Origin: JBAXRT01 sp037131065
GTDB taxonomy: Bacteria; Bacteroidota; Bacteroidia; Bacteroidales; FEN-979
DNA: 16,974 bases
Reading direction: 5' to 3'
Assembly (NCBI GenBank): GCA_037131065.1
Contig: JBAXRT010000059.1
Span: forward strand, 1 to 16,974
Shown here: positions 5,663 to 14,019 of the stretch, one piece after another
Layout of the letters: the number at the start of each line of letters is the position of its first letter
Numbering within the stretch: the first letter of the stretch is position 1
Notes under the pieces: model-generated
Databases searched by the model: none
What the model saw: only the letters and a program-made list of their open reading frames with translations
What the model was told of the DNA's origin: nothing
Position numbers and translations under genes: made by a program

Positions 5663-8524
5663 ATGCTTGATGCCAACGACCGCCTCGGCTTGCTGAACCG
5701 TCTTAACCGGTTCTCCTCGGCCTATACCACCATCCACACCCTCGGCGAACTTGCCATCGAGGTGGAGGCGGTGCTCGACGACATTATGGAGATCGAATTT
5801 TCCGGTCTCTACCTCTACGATTTCCAGGATCACCGGCTGAAACTCCTCTTTGCCAAAGGCTTCGATGAGAAGGAGGCAACCGAGGCCGAACGTACGGCCA
5901 TGGAACGCCATCCCGGCTATGTGTTCAGGACAAAGACGATCCTGAACATCCCCGATACCGAAAATGACCCGGAGCAGCGGTCGATCTCCTCGGAGAGGAG
6001 TTTCATTGTAAGATCAAGGCTTTATGTTCCGGTGATGAACGGCTCGCAGTCGGTGGGAGCTTTCGGACTGGTGAGTTCCAAAAAGAACCATTTCACAGAG
6101 GAGTCACAGGCCATCCTCTCCTTCATCTGTAACATTGCCGGCGGGATCTATGGCAACATCCTCATGCAGGCGGAACTCCGGAAAACATCGCTGATCGCAA
6201 GGGAGACCGACAATGCCGTTATCATCACCGGCAAAGAGGGACTTACCGAATGGGTGAACCGGAGTTTCGAAAGGATGACAGGCTACACGCGGGCAGAAAT
6301 TATCGGACTCAAACCGGGCAGCCTGCTGCAGGGAGCGGAGACCGACAGGGAGATTGTCGCCAGGATAGCGGCCGCCATTGCCCGGCATGAGCCGATCGAA
6401 ACCGATGTGGTGAACTACCATAAAGACGGACACCCTTACTGGGTAAGGCTCCAGATCCAGCCGGTGTTCAACGAACACGGGGAGCTGACCAATTTCATCG
6501 CCATGCAGCGCGACATCACGGAGCAGAAAAAGGCACAGGAGGAGATGGAATCGGTCACCACGAGGCTGGCGACGCTGATAAAAAACATCCACGCCGGGAT
6601 CCTTGCCGAAGACCAGCACCGGAAGATTGCCCTGGTCAATAAAACATTCTGCGACCTTTTCGGTATCCCGGTCGAGCCCGAACTCCTCATCGGGAGCGAC
6701 TGCAGCGATTCAGCACAGCAAACCAAACACCTTTTCCGTGATCCGGAACAGTTCGTGGTTAAAATTGATAAGCTCCTCAAAGATAAAAAACCCGTGATCG
6801 ATGAAGAGCTTGAACTGGCCGACGGAAGGGTTTTCGAACGGGATTACATCCCGATCTTTGCAAACGATAAATTTCTTGGAAATCTTTGGAGGTACGGCGA
6901 TATAACTGAGAGGAAGGCTGCTGAAAAACAGATCATCACTCTCCAGAAATTTTATGAACAGGTGCTTCGCGACCTTCCGGGCCACATTGCCGTGTTCGAC
7001 ATTGATCTGAAGTATATCTACGTGAATCCGGCCGGTGTCAGGGATCCTGAAATAAGGAGATGGGTCATTGGTAAAAATGATGTAGAATTCTGCGAATATG
7101 CGGGTATCGACCCGGAGGTCGGAACCAGGCGACTGGAGATGCTTACCCGGGTTCTTAATGAAAAGATACAGATCAGCTTTGAGGAATCCTTCACCCGGAA
7201 GAGCGGCGAGAAGCTCCATTTTCACCGGTGGATCAGTCCTGTTCTCAGTGATGACGGGAAGGTCATCCAGTTGATCGGTTACGGGATCGATGTCACGGAG
7301 AGACGAAAGAACCTTGAAGAACTTATCGAAGCGAGAAGGGTGGCGGAAAATTCAACCCGTGCCAAGGACCTGTTCCTGGCGCAGATGAGCCATGAGATAC
7401 GCACCCCGCTGAATGCAGTGATCGGCCTGGCAAAGCTCCTGAGGGAGACCTCCCTTACAAAACAGCAGGAGGAGCTTGTCGGCAATCTTCTGATCTCGGG
7501 TGAAAACCTGTCGGCCATCATCAGCGAGATCCTTGATTTTTCGAAGATCGAGGCAGGAAAGATCGAGCTGGAATCGGTACCTTTCAGCCTGCCCGAGATC
7601 ATGAAACGGGTTTACAGCTTCCAGGAACATGCGGCTGAAAGCAAGATGATCACCCTCAGGACAAAGGTTGATGAGAGTATCCCCGGGGCCCTCATCGGTG
7701 ATCCGGTGCGTCTTCAGCAGATCATGATCAACCTGGTAAGCAACGCCGTGAAGTTCACCCATAAAGGGGGCGTTGAGGCTGTTTGCGAGCTGAGTTCCGT
7801 TTCGGAGGGGAGAGCGGTGATCCTCTTTTCCGTCACCGATACCGGGATCGGGATCGGCAAGGAGAACCTGGAGAATATTTTTGAGCGGTTCCAGCAGGAG
7901 GATGCCAGCGTGACCCGTCTTTACGGGGGTACCGGTCTGGGACTGCCCATCAGCCGGCAGCTCGTGGAACTGATGGGCGGAGCGCTGAAGGTGGAGAGCG
8001 AAAAGGGAAAAGGAAGCAGGTTCAGCTTCACCGTCGAATTCGGGATCACTGATCAATCGCTGCTTGAGAAGGACCGGAACAAACCGCTGATCGATGCGGA
8101 TATCCTTAAAAACAAAAAGATCCTTGTGGTTGAGGACAATGCATTCAACCAGTTCATTGTTAAAACATTCCTTGAAAAATGGGGAGCTACCGTTGATATT
8201 GCCGAAAATGGCCAGCTTGCCATCGCCCAGTTATGGCTCACAAATTATGACCTGGTCCTGATGGATATGCAGATGCCGGTGATGGACGGCCTCACCGCAA
8301 CCAGGATCCTGAGAGAGGAGCTCAGGCGCGACATCCCTGTGATCGCGCTAACGGCAAATGTCACGAAGGAGGCCATCGACAGGGCCTTCGAGGTGGGGAT
8401 GAATGAGTATATCTCCAAACCATTCGACGAGGATGATCTCTACCTGAAGGTGGTGACGGCAGTGGGCGGAAAGCCTGAATTTATCCGGAAAAAACCATTA
8501 AGCGGCGAGGGGCTGAAATCCTGA
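5663..8524 (+). CDS. Cytosolic hybrid histidine kinase (GAF-PAS-PAS-PAS-HisKA-HATPase-REC)
   Basis: A 953-aa hybrid sensor kinase that should autophosphorylate and pass the phosphate to its own receiver. Approximate order: GAF 8-165; PAS1 175-285, LOV-like; PAS2 296-415; PAS3 429-545; HisKA with H577 (AQMSHEIRTPLN); HATPase 676-800 with N box NLVSNAVKF and G boxes DTGIGIG and GGTGLGL; REC 819-938 with acidic pair E824-D825 and phospho-acceptor D868 (LVLMDMQMPVMDG). No membrane segment is visible, so it senses a cytosolic signal. PAS1 has LOV-style spacing (LLQGAETD, KDGHPYW, QRDIT) but no cysteine at the photochemical site. No HPt domain is present, so a separate phosphotransfer protein is needed for a relay. 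It follows the GlcG/HbpS-like gene by 3 nt. Confidence 0.93.
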   Translation: MLDANDRLGLLNRLNRFSSAYTTIHTLGELAIEVEAVLDDIMEIEFSGLYLYDFQDHRLKLLFAKGFDEKEATEAERTAMERHPGYVFRTKTILNIPDTENDPEQRSISSERSFIVRSRLYVPVMNGSQSVGAFGLVSSKKNHFTEESQAILSFICNIAGGIYGNILMQAELRKTSLIARETDNAVIITGKEGLTEWVNRSFERMTGYTRAEIIGLKPGSLLQGAETDREIVARIAAAIARHEPIETDVVNYHKDGHPYWVRLQIQPVFNEHGELTNFIAMQRDITEQKKAQEEMESVTTRLATLIKNIHAGILAEDQHRKIALVNKTFCDLFGIPVEPELLIGSDCSDSAQQTKHLFRDPEQFVVKIDKLLKDKKPVIDEELELADGRVFERDYIPIFANDKFLGNLWRYGDITERKAAEKQIITLQKFYEQVLRDLPGHIAVFDIDLKYIYVNPAGVRDPEIRRWVIGKNDVEFCEYAGIDPEVGTRRLEMLTRVLNEKIQISFEESFTRKSGEKLHFHRWISPVLSDDGKVIQLIGYGIDVTERRKNLEELIEARRVAENSTRAKDLFLAQMSHEIRTPLNAVIGLAKLLRETSLTKQQEELVGNLLISGENLSAIISEILDFSKIEAGKIELESVPFSLPEIMKRVYSFQEHAAESKMITLRTKVDESIPGALIGDPVRLQQIMINLVSNAVKFTHKGGVEAVCELSSVSEGRAVILFSVTDTGIGIGKENLENIFERFQQEDASVTRLYGGTGLGLPISRQLVELMGGALKVESEKGKGSRFSFTVEFGITDQSLLEKDRNKPLIDADILKNKKILVVEDNAFNQFIVKTFLEKWGATVDIAENGQLAIAQLWLTNYDLVLMDMQMPVMDGLTATRILREELRRDIPVIALTANVTKEAIDRAFEVGMNEYISKPFDEDDLYLKVVTAVGGKPEFIRKKPLSGEGLKS

Positions 8525-8538
8525 AGATCCTCCCGGGC

Positions 8539-9318
8539 CTAATGAAATCCGAACCGGTAGGCCCACAATCCAAGAATCTCCCGTGCTGCCCTTGAGCTGC
8601 TCTCCAGCGCCTCGGCATCGGGACAAAGCCGGTAAACCGAGAAGGGAATTCCGATGACTTCGAAATCGGCCGGGGCAGGGATGACCTTTAGTCCGGTTTT
8701 TGCAAAGAGCCAGCAGGCCCTTTGCATATGCAGGGCGGAGGTGACGAGAAGTATGGATTTTCCGCTGACCGGCTCCAGCATGGCAGCAACTTCCTTCATA
8801 TTCTCTACCGTATTCCTGCTTCCCGCCCCGATCCTGATGGCAGATGCAGGCACCCCGAGGGTGATCATGAACTCTTTCATCGCCATGGCAGAGGGGCCGG
8901 TCCGCATGATCGGATCCGGGCCCCCGCTGAGGATGACTGTTTTCGACTTTTGTGCATGATAAAGCTGGGCGCCGAAAAGCTCCCTGTCGGATGCCTGGTT
9001 CAGGTCGATCGGGGGCAGCGATGACTTTGCGAATCCCCTCACCCCTCCGCCAAGGACCACAATGGCATCGGCCGCTGGGTAATCCTTCGCAGGGCGGTAT
9101 GCGTATTTTGATTCAAGCTTCCCGCGGATAAAATCACTCCAGAGGGGGGTGCTCCATAGCCACAGCCATCCAAGTGAAAAAATCAACAAACCAATTACCA
9201 ATTTCCTTTTTCCTCTGAACATAAAAATGGCGGCAGCGGTCAGCAGTATCATCGCAATCCCGAGTGGCATAAAAAACTGGGAGATCGTTTTATAAAGAAG
9301 GTAAAAAAGATCCGACAT
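8539..9318 (-). CDS. ElyC/YdcF-like DUF218 inner-membrane protein
   Basis: A 259-aa protein with two N-terminal hydrophobic segments (about 13-34 and 40-57) and a DUF218 domain. Family motifs are IVVLGGG (86-92), SGGP (131-134), GSRNTVEN (166-173) and TSALHMQRA (193-201). E. coli ElyC, of similar size and layout, affects envelope integrity and use of the undecaprenyl phosphate carrier; SanA and YdcF are other relatives. Such a role would fit a locus whose WecA-like enzymes consume the same carrier, but that is inference. It starts 10 nt after the end of the minus-strand hybrid kinase gene, so the two probably form an operon. Its stop faces the stop of the plus-strand kinase gene across 14 bp, with no clear shared terminator. 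Confidence 0.85.
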   Translation of the reverse strand: MSDLFYLLYKTISQFFMPLGIAMILLTAAAIFMFRGKRKLVIGLLIFSLGWLWLWSTPLWSDFIRGKLESKYAYRPAKDYPAADAIVVLGGGVRGFAKSSLPPIDLNQASDRELFGAQLYHAQKSKTVILSGGPDPIMRTGPSAMAMKEFMITLGVPASAIRIGAGSRNTVENMKEVAAMLEPVSGKSILLVTSALHMQRACWLFAKTGLKVIPAPADFEVIGIPFSVYRLCPDAEALESSSRAAREILGLWAYRFGFH

Positions 9319-9328
9319 CTTCGTTGTG

Positions 9329-11302
9329 TTAAATGGCCGCCCGTCTTTTTTCCAGCTGTTCCGTCAGCATCGCAAAATAGCCGAGGAACTGCCTGACCAA
9401 TTCAGCAAGGGGTTCATACTTTGAACCCTCCCTGGCATCGTCATTGATCTTTTTTATCAGCGATCGCATGGTATCGTTCGAGACAAGATCGATGGCCGAC
9501 TTGATCTTGTGGGCGCTCCTGCCGATCGCCTCCACGTCGCGCTGGTCAAGGGCTGCGGACAATTCCTTCACATAGTCCGGGGTGACCTCGAGAAACTTGT
9601 CGATCATCATCTTCAGCATGCCGGGCGCATTCCCGACCATCTTCTCCAGCCGGGAGGTATCACACAAGGCGATCTCCTCTCTGACCCGGATCTCCTCTTC
9701 TTTCTCTTTTCCAATTTCCATTTTCTCTTCCCTGTCACCCACCACAGCATGGATCTTGTTCCTGAGATCATCCTCATCAAAAGGCTTTGAGATATATCCC
9801 TGCATACCCGCCTGGCGGCATCGTTCGATGATACCGAGTACGACGTTGGCGGTGATGGCAAGGATGGGAACCTCCAGTTTGAGCTCCTTCCGGATGATCG
9901 TCGCGGCGGTGATCCCGTCCATGACCGGCATCTGGATGTCCATAAGAACAAGATCGACGGTTTCGGTACGAAGCATGTCGATGGCCTGCTGACCGTTTTC
10001 CAGGATGATCGTGGTGGCGCCCCACTTTTCCAGGATAGCCTTTGCAATGAACTGGTTGAATTTATTGTCCTCGACCAGCAATACCCTGATCCCCTTCATC
10101 GAAAAGTTTTTGTCCGAACCCTTCACGTTCCCGGGAGTGTCAGGTTGCCGGGAGCCGGTTTCAAATTCAATCGTAAAGAAGAAGGTGCTGCCCTTCTCTT
10201 TTACACTTTCGACCGAGAGAACGCCCCCCATCAGCCCGACGAGCTGGCGGCTGATCGACAAACCAAGTCCTGTCCCCCCGAATGTCCGCGTAATGCTCTC
10301 ATCCTCCTGCTTGAAACTTTCAAAGATCCGCTCCTGGTTTTCGGGACTGATGCCGATCCCCGTGTCACTGACCCTGAAGAGAATACTCTCCTTTCCCATG
10401 CCTTTCGCCCGGAGTTCACAGACCATCTCAACACTTCCCCTGAGGGTGAACTTGATGGCATTGCTTACCAGGTTGTTGAGGATCTGCTGCAGCCTGACCG
10501 CATCACCCCTGAAGAAATTTCCGATCCTTTCATCTACCGAAAAGCCGATCTTCAGTCCCTTTTCCTCCGCCCTGAACGCATTGGCGTCGTAAACCCTGCG
10601 GAATATTTCGTGAAGGTTAAAATCGTTGTGCGACATTTCGATCTGGCCGGATTCGATCTTTGAGAAATCGAGGATATCGTTGATGATCCCGAGGAGGTTC
10701 TCGGAGGAGCTCTTCATGTTGTCGAGCAGCCTCATCTGCGAATCCTCCACCTTTGAATCGCGCAGCATCCTCACCATTCCGATGATGGCATTGAGAGGGG
10801 TTCGGATCTCATGGCTCATCTGGGCAAGAAAAAGCTCCTTGGCCCTGGTCGATTGTTCCGCCTGTTGTCGTGCTGCAATGAGCGCTTCCAGTGTTTTCTT
10901 CCGGTGGGTGATGTCGTGGCTGATGCCGATGATGCCGCTCAACGCCCCCTTTTCATCATAAAAGGGGATCTTGTTCCCTTCGAACCACATCTCCTCCCCC
11001 GATTTCGTGATGACCCTTCCCTCCCTGTGAATCATCGGAATTCTTGTCTCAATAACCTGGTTATCCTCCAGCCGGGTCTCTGCGGCCACATCGGGAGGAT
11101 AAAAAAACTCATCGGTTTTTCCGATCACCTCTCCGATCGATGAGGCATTCAGGAGTTCCGCCTCTGCCTTGTTCAGCAGAATTTTTCTTCCTTCAAGGTC
11201 CTTGACATAGATCGGATCAGGAATATTATCGATGATGGTCCGCAGGAGATGAAGTTCCTGTTTCAGTTCAAGACCAATTTCCTCAAAACCGGTTGATTCC
11301 AT
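9329..11302 (-). CDS. Cytosolic hybrid histidine kinase (PAS-HisKA-HATPase-REC-HPt)
   Basis: A 657-aa hybrid kinase with a complete internal relay. Approximate order: PAS 13-135 (IDNIPDPIYVKDLEGR); HisKA with H164 (AQMSHEIRTPLN); HATPase 267-385 (NLVSNAIKF, DTGIGIS, GGTGLGL); REC 405-521 with D455 (LVLMDIQMPVMDG); a charged Glu/Lys linker near 522-550; HPt about 553-655 with H598 (SAHKIKSA). No membrane segments are visible. The helix before the kinase core and the core itself closely resemble the 953-aa kinase at 5663, so the two are probably paralogous. It is transcribed away from the REC-only regulator at 11435 across a 132-bp shared promoter region, and the HPt domain makes that regulator a natural candidate partner. 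Confidence 0.93.
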   Translation of the reverse strand: MESTGFEEIGLELKQELHLLRTIIDNIPDPIYVKDLEGRKILLNKAEAELLNASSIGEVIGKTDEFFYPPDVAAETRLEDNQVIETRIPMIHREGRVITKSGEEMWFEGNKIPFYDEKGALSGIIGISHDITHRKKTLEALIAARQQAEQSTRAKELFLAQMSHEIRTPLNAIIGMVRMLRDSKVEDSQMRLLDNMKSSSENLLGIINDILDFSKIESGQIEMSHNDFNLHEIFRRVYDANAFRAEEKGLKIGFSVDERIGNFFRGDAVRLQQILNNLVSNAIKFTLRGSVEMVCELRAKGMGKESILFRVSDTGIGISPENQERIFESFKQEDESITRTFGGTGLGLSISRQLVGLMGGVLSVESVKEKGSTFFFTIEFETGSRQPDTPGNVKGSDKNFSMKGIRVLLVEDNKFNQFIAKAILEKWGATTIILENGQQAIDMLRTETVDLVLMDIQMPVMDGITAATIIRKELKLEVPILAITANVVLGIIERCRQAGMQGYISKPFDEDDLRNKIHAVVGDREEKMEIGKEKEEEIRVREEIALCDTSRLEKMVGNAPGMLKMMIDKFLEVTPDYVKELSAALDQRDVEAIGRSAHKIKSAIDLVSNDTMRSLIKKINDDAREGSKYEPLAELVRQFLGYFAMLTEQLEKRRAAI

Positions 11303-11342
11303 GTGTTAATATTTCATTTTTTATACCTTTACCATGACCGGA

Positions 11343-11373
11343 TTTGTCGGATTCATTAAAAATGTTAACTTTG
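11343..11373 (+). promoter_or_regulatory. Promoter of the response-regulator/polysaccharide operon
   Basis: TTTG (11343-11346), a 19-bp spacer and TAACTTTG (11366-11373) form a full match to the Bacteroidota promoter pattern. Initiation near 11379 would give a leader of about 55 nt before the ATG at 11435. The spacer contains the first copy of a duplicated 17-bp element (11347-11363). Confidence 0.65.
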
Positions 11374-11401
11374 TACTATACCGGTCGGGTTCATCAAAAA
11401 T
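11347..11401. repeat. Duplicated 17-bp element in the divergent promoter region
   Basis: TCGGATTCATTAAAAAT (11347-11363) and TCGGGTTCATCAAAAAT (11385-11401) match at 15 of 17 positions, in the same orientation and 38 bp apart. Each is preceded by ACCGG (11337-11341 and 11380-11384), with 5 extra bases in the left copy. Copy 1 sits in the spacer of the plus-strand promoter; copy 2 overlaps the -7 element of the minus-strand promoter. A regulator-binding role is inferred from position. Confidence 0.6.
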
Positions 11402-11427
11402 AATGATTATCGTTTGATTATACCAAA
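11395..11427 (-). promoter_or_regulatory. Promoter of the minus-strand hybrid kinase operon
   Basis: On the minus strand, TTTG (11427-11424), a 21-bp spacer and TATTTTTG (11402-11395) fit the Bacteroidota pattern. Initiation near 11389 would give a leader of about 87 nt before the kinase ATG at 11302. The promoter lies back to back with the plus-strand promoter at 11343-11373, so predicted start sites lie about 10 bp apart and the two transcripts would overlap or compete. Confidence 0.55.
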
Positions 11428-11434
11428 TTAGCCC

Positions 11435-11875
11435 ATGTTTATTCTTTTGGTTGAGGATGATCACTTTTATGCCACCATGCTCCTTGAGCTGCTTCGCCAG
11501 AACGGCTATGGCAACGTAAAACATTTCGACAACGGTCTCGAGTGCCTGGTACAGGTCTATGAGGATAAGGTTCCTGATGTCGTAATTATGGATCACCAGC
11601 TCGGACTGGTGAGCGGTACCGAGGTCCTTCAGAAGATCAGGGCTTACAAACCCGGCCTGAAGGTGATCTTCATGTCGGGACAGAAGGATGTGAAGGTTGC
11701 GGTTCAATCGATCAAGCAGGGAGCCAGGGATTATATCAGGAAAGATGAGAAGGCTTTTGAAAAGCTGCTGAAGGTTCTGAAGGATATCGAAGCTGAAATG
11801 GAGGAAAAAGCCGGAAATAAGCCGGTCAGCAAATTTTTCTCCCGGATAAAGAGATTTCTGATGGATAACGACTGA
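11435..11875 (+). CDS. REC-only response regulator
   Basis: A 146-aa single receiver domain with no DNA-binding or enzymatic output domain. Receiver residues are intact: acidic E7-D8-D9, phospho-acceptor D53 (VVIMDHQLG), S81 (FMSGQ) and K103 (YIRKDE). A basic, charged C-terminal tail of about 30 residues (KFFSRIKRFL) follows. Such proteins act as phosphate shuttles or by binding partners. It heads the plus-strand polysaccharide operon, with the next glycosyltransferase gene 5 nt downstream, and lies divergent from a hybrid kinase with an HPt domain, its likely phosphodonor by context. Whether it controls transcription indirectly or acts on a biosynthetic enzyme cannot be told. Confidence 0.9.
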   Translation: MFILLVEDDHFYATMLLELLRQNGYGNVKHFDNGLECLVQVYEDKVPDVVIMDHQLGLVSGTEVLQKIRAYKPGLKVIFMSGQKDVKVAVQSIKQGARDYIRKDEKAFEKLLKVLKDIEAEMEEKAGNKPVSKFFSRIKRFLMDND

Positions 11876-11880
11876 AGATC

Positions 11881-12873
11881 ATGCAAACTGTCTTCTTCTT
11901 CCGGAAAGCCAACGCCCCGTGGCACCACAGTATCGAGGAGCTCTTCGGGACCATCATTGCCGCGCTGCCCGGAAGCGTCACCCCGGTAAATTATGTCATG
12001 AAGAAGAACAGCACCGGCCTCCTGAACCGGGTCATCAATACTATTGATGCCGCCCGCCACCAGGGCGAGATCAACCATATCACCGGGGATGTTCATTACA
12101 TCGCCCTCTTCATGAAAAAGAGGAAAACCCTCCTGACCATTCACGACCTGCGGATCCTGTCGGGCGGAGGCGTGCTGAAGAGAGCGGTCCTGAAGTTTTT
12201 CTGGTTCACCATGCCGGCTATGAGGGTGAGGTACATCACCGTGATCTCGGAATTTATCAAAAAAGAGCTAATGCAGAAAACAGGGATCGACGGTTCAAAG
12301 ATCCTGGTGGTCCATGATTGTATCTCCGCAGACATCAGGCCAACAACAAAACCTTTCGATGCAGGTAACGTTGTGATCCTCCAGGTCGGTACCACTCCGA
12401 ACAAGAACCTGGAGCGGGTGATCCCGGCCCTCGGGGGACTGAATATCACCCTGGTAATTATCGGAAAGCTTACGGAGGAGCATCTCGCCCTGTTGCAAAA
12501 GCACGGGATCACCTGGGAAAATAAGTTCAACATCCCATACCGAGAGGTTCTCGAACAATACCGCCGGGCCGACCTCATCCTGTTTGCCTCCCTTTACGAA
12601 GGATTCGGGTTGCCCATCCTCGAGGCCAATGCCATCGGCAGGCCGGTGATCACCGGGAACAACTCCTCCCTGCCGGAGGTGGCGGGGGATGGTGCCCTGG
12701 TGATCGATGCGGAGAGCACGGACGCCATCCGCCAGGCCGTAGAAAGACTGATGGGGGATGAGAGATTGAGGAAGATGCTGGTAGAGAAAGGGTTTGAAAA
12801 TGTGAAGCGGTTCCTGCCGGGGAAGATCGGATCGGAATATGCAGCGATCTATGAACGGATGCTGAGTGATTAG
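11881..12873 (+). CDS. GT4 family glycosyltransferase
   Basis: A 330-aa GT-B glycosyltransferase. The C-terminal donor site has E-x7-E at E240 and E248 (EGFGLPILEANAIG), followed by a GRPVITGNNSSLPEVAGDGAL stretch very typical of the GT4 mannosyltransferase-like group. A VGTTPNKNLERVI segment near residue 170 is the usual phosphate-contacting loop region. It starts 5 nt after the REC-only regulator, and the next glycosyltransferase gene begins immediately after its stop codon, so translation is probably coupled. Its place in one transcript with an acetyltransferase and an initiating transferase indicates repeat-unit assembly. The sugar is unknown. Confidence 0.9.
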   Translation: MQTVFFFRKANAPWHHSIEELFGTIIAALPGSVTPVNYVMKKNSTGLLNRVINTIDAARHQGEINHITGDVHYIALFMKKRKTLLTIHDLRILSGGGVLKRAVLKFFWFTMPAMRVRYITVISEFIKKELMQKTGIDGSKILVVHDCISADIRPTTKPFDAGNVVILQVGTTPNKNLERVIPALGGLNITLVIIGKLTEEHLALLQKHGITWENKFNIPYREVLEQYRRADLILFASLYEGFGLPILEANAIGRPVITGNNSSLPEVAGDGALVIDAESTDAIRQAVERLMGDERLRKMLVEKGFENVKRFLPGKIGSEYAAIYERMLSD

Positions 12874-14019
12874 ATGAAGAAGATACTTTCATTCACCGAT
12901 TATTACTGGCCCGGCTACAAAGCCGGCGGGACGATCCGTGCCTTCATGAACCAGGTGGAGTACCTGAAGCACGATTTTGAGTTCTTCATCGTGACCCGGA
13001 ATACCGATTATACCGAAGAGACCCCCTATGGGGAGATCGGGGCCGACCAGTGGGTCTCGATTTCGGAGAGGGTCCATGTTTATTATGTCTCCGCCCCTGC
13101 CACGCGGATCTCCCTTTTTAACCGGCTGATCAGGGAACGTGATTACGACCTGGTCTATATTCACCTGCTCTTCGGGTTCTGGTACTCATTCCTTCCGCTG
13201 CTCCTGGCAAAATTCCACCACTGCAGGGAGATCATCATCGCCCCGCACGGGGTATTGGGCGCCGGCGCACTGGGACTTAAACCCATGAAAAAAAACCTCT
13301 TCCTCTCTTTTGCACGTATCACAGGACTATACAACGGCACGGTCTTTCATTCGGTCACACCCCATGAAACGGAAGATATCCGGAAGCATATAGGCAAAAA
13401 GACGACAATCGCCGAGGCCCGGGAACTGCCAAGAAAGGCATCGGATCCGCCAAAAAGAAACAGGAAAACGGCTGGTTGTCTGAACATGGTGACCGTTGCC
13501 CGGATCGCCCCGGAGAAGAACCAGCTTTTTGCCCTTGAGATCCTTGGGAATATCAGTGACCACGAGATCCGCTACGACCTCATCGGCCCGGTTTACGACG
13601 AGGTTTACTGGACCCGGTGCCAGGCATTGATCGGTGAACTGCCCCCCAATATCCGGGTGACCTACCGGGGAAGCATCAACAGCGAGCTGATCCCCTCTGA
13701 GTTGCAGTCGTACGATATCATGATACTCACCACCACGGGCGAGAATTTCGGACATACCATCCTTGAAAGTTTCATGGCCGGCACCCCGGTGATCATCAGC
13801 GACCGGACCCCCTGGAGAGATCTGGAAAGATCGGGTACAGGGAGAGACATTCCCCTCTCCGACCGGAACGGGTTCAGGGAGGCCATCGGATTCTTCGCCT
13901 CCCTCGGCGATGCGGAATTTGAAAAATATTCGGCGAAAGCCTTTACATTTGCCCGTAACTACATCACCAATCCGGAGATGCTTGCGGAGAATATCAACCT
14001 TTTTAACCGCCATGTATGA
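12874..14019 (+). CDS. GT4 family glycosyltransferase
   Basis: A 381-aa GT-B glycosyltransferase with the N-terminal glycine-rich YYWPGYKAGGTIRA loop common in GT4 enzymes of capsule and exopolysaccharide loci. APHGVLGAGALGLK lies mid-protein, and the E-x7-E donor motif is at E290 and E298 (GENFGHTILESFMAGTPV). Its ATG begins right after the preceding stop with no spacer, and its stop overlaps the next gene in an ATGA. Both point to strict co-translation in one operon. The central AREL...KRNRK stretch (about residues 183-200) looks like an interdomain linker. Specificity cannot be given. Confidence 0.9.
   Translation: MKKILSFTDYYWPGYKAGGTIRAFMNQVEYLKHDFEFFIVTRNTDYTEETPYGEIGADQWVSISERVHVYYVSAPATRISLFNRLIRERDYDLVYIHLLFGFWYSFLPLLLAKFHHCREIIIAPHGVLGAGALGLKPMKKNLFLSFARITGLYNGTVFHSVTPHETEDIRKHIGKKTTIAEARELPRKASDPPKRNRKTAGCLNMVTVARIAPEKNQLFALEILGNISDHEIRYDLIGPVYDEVYWTRCQALIGELPPNIRVTYRGSINSELIPSELQSYDIMILTTTGENFGHTILESFMAGTPVIISDRTPWRDLERSGTGRDIPLSDRNGFREAIGFFASLGDAEFEKYSAKAFTFARNYITNPEMLAENINLFNRHV

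Noticed and set aside
7352..8056. Minus-strand 234-codon frame inside the hybrid kinase gene
   Set aside because: It is antisense to the HisKA/HATPase region, whose plus-strand motifs are unmistakable. No recognisable domain or upstream signal is present.
8525..8538. Bidirectional terminator between the convergent genes
   Set aside because: The 14-bp gap and its flanks show no strong inverted repeat with T runs on either strand.
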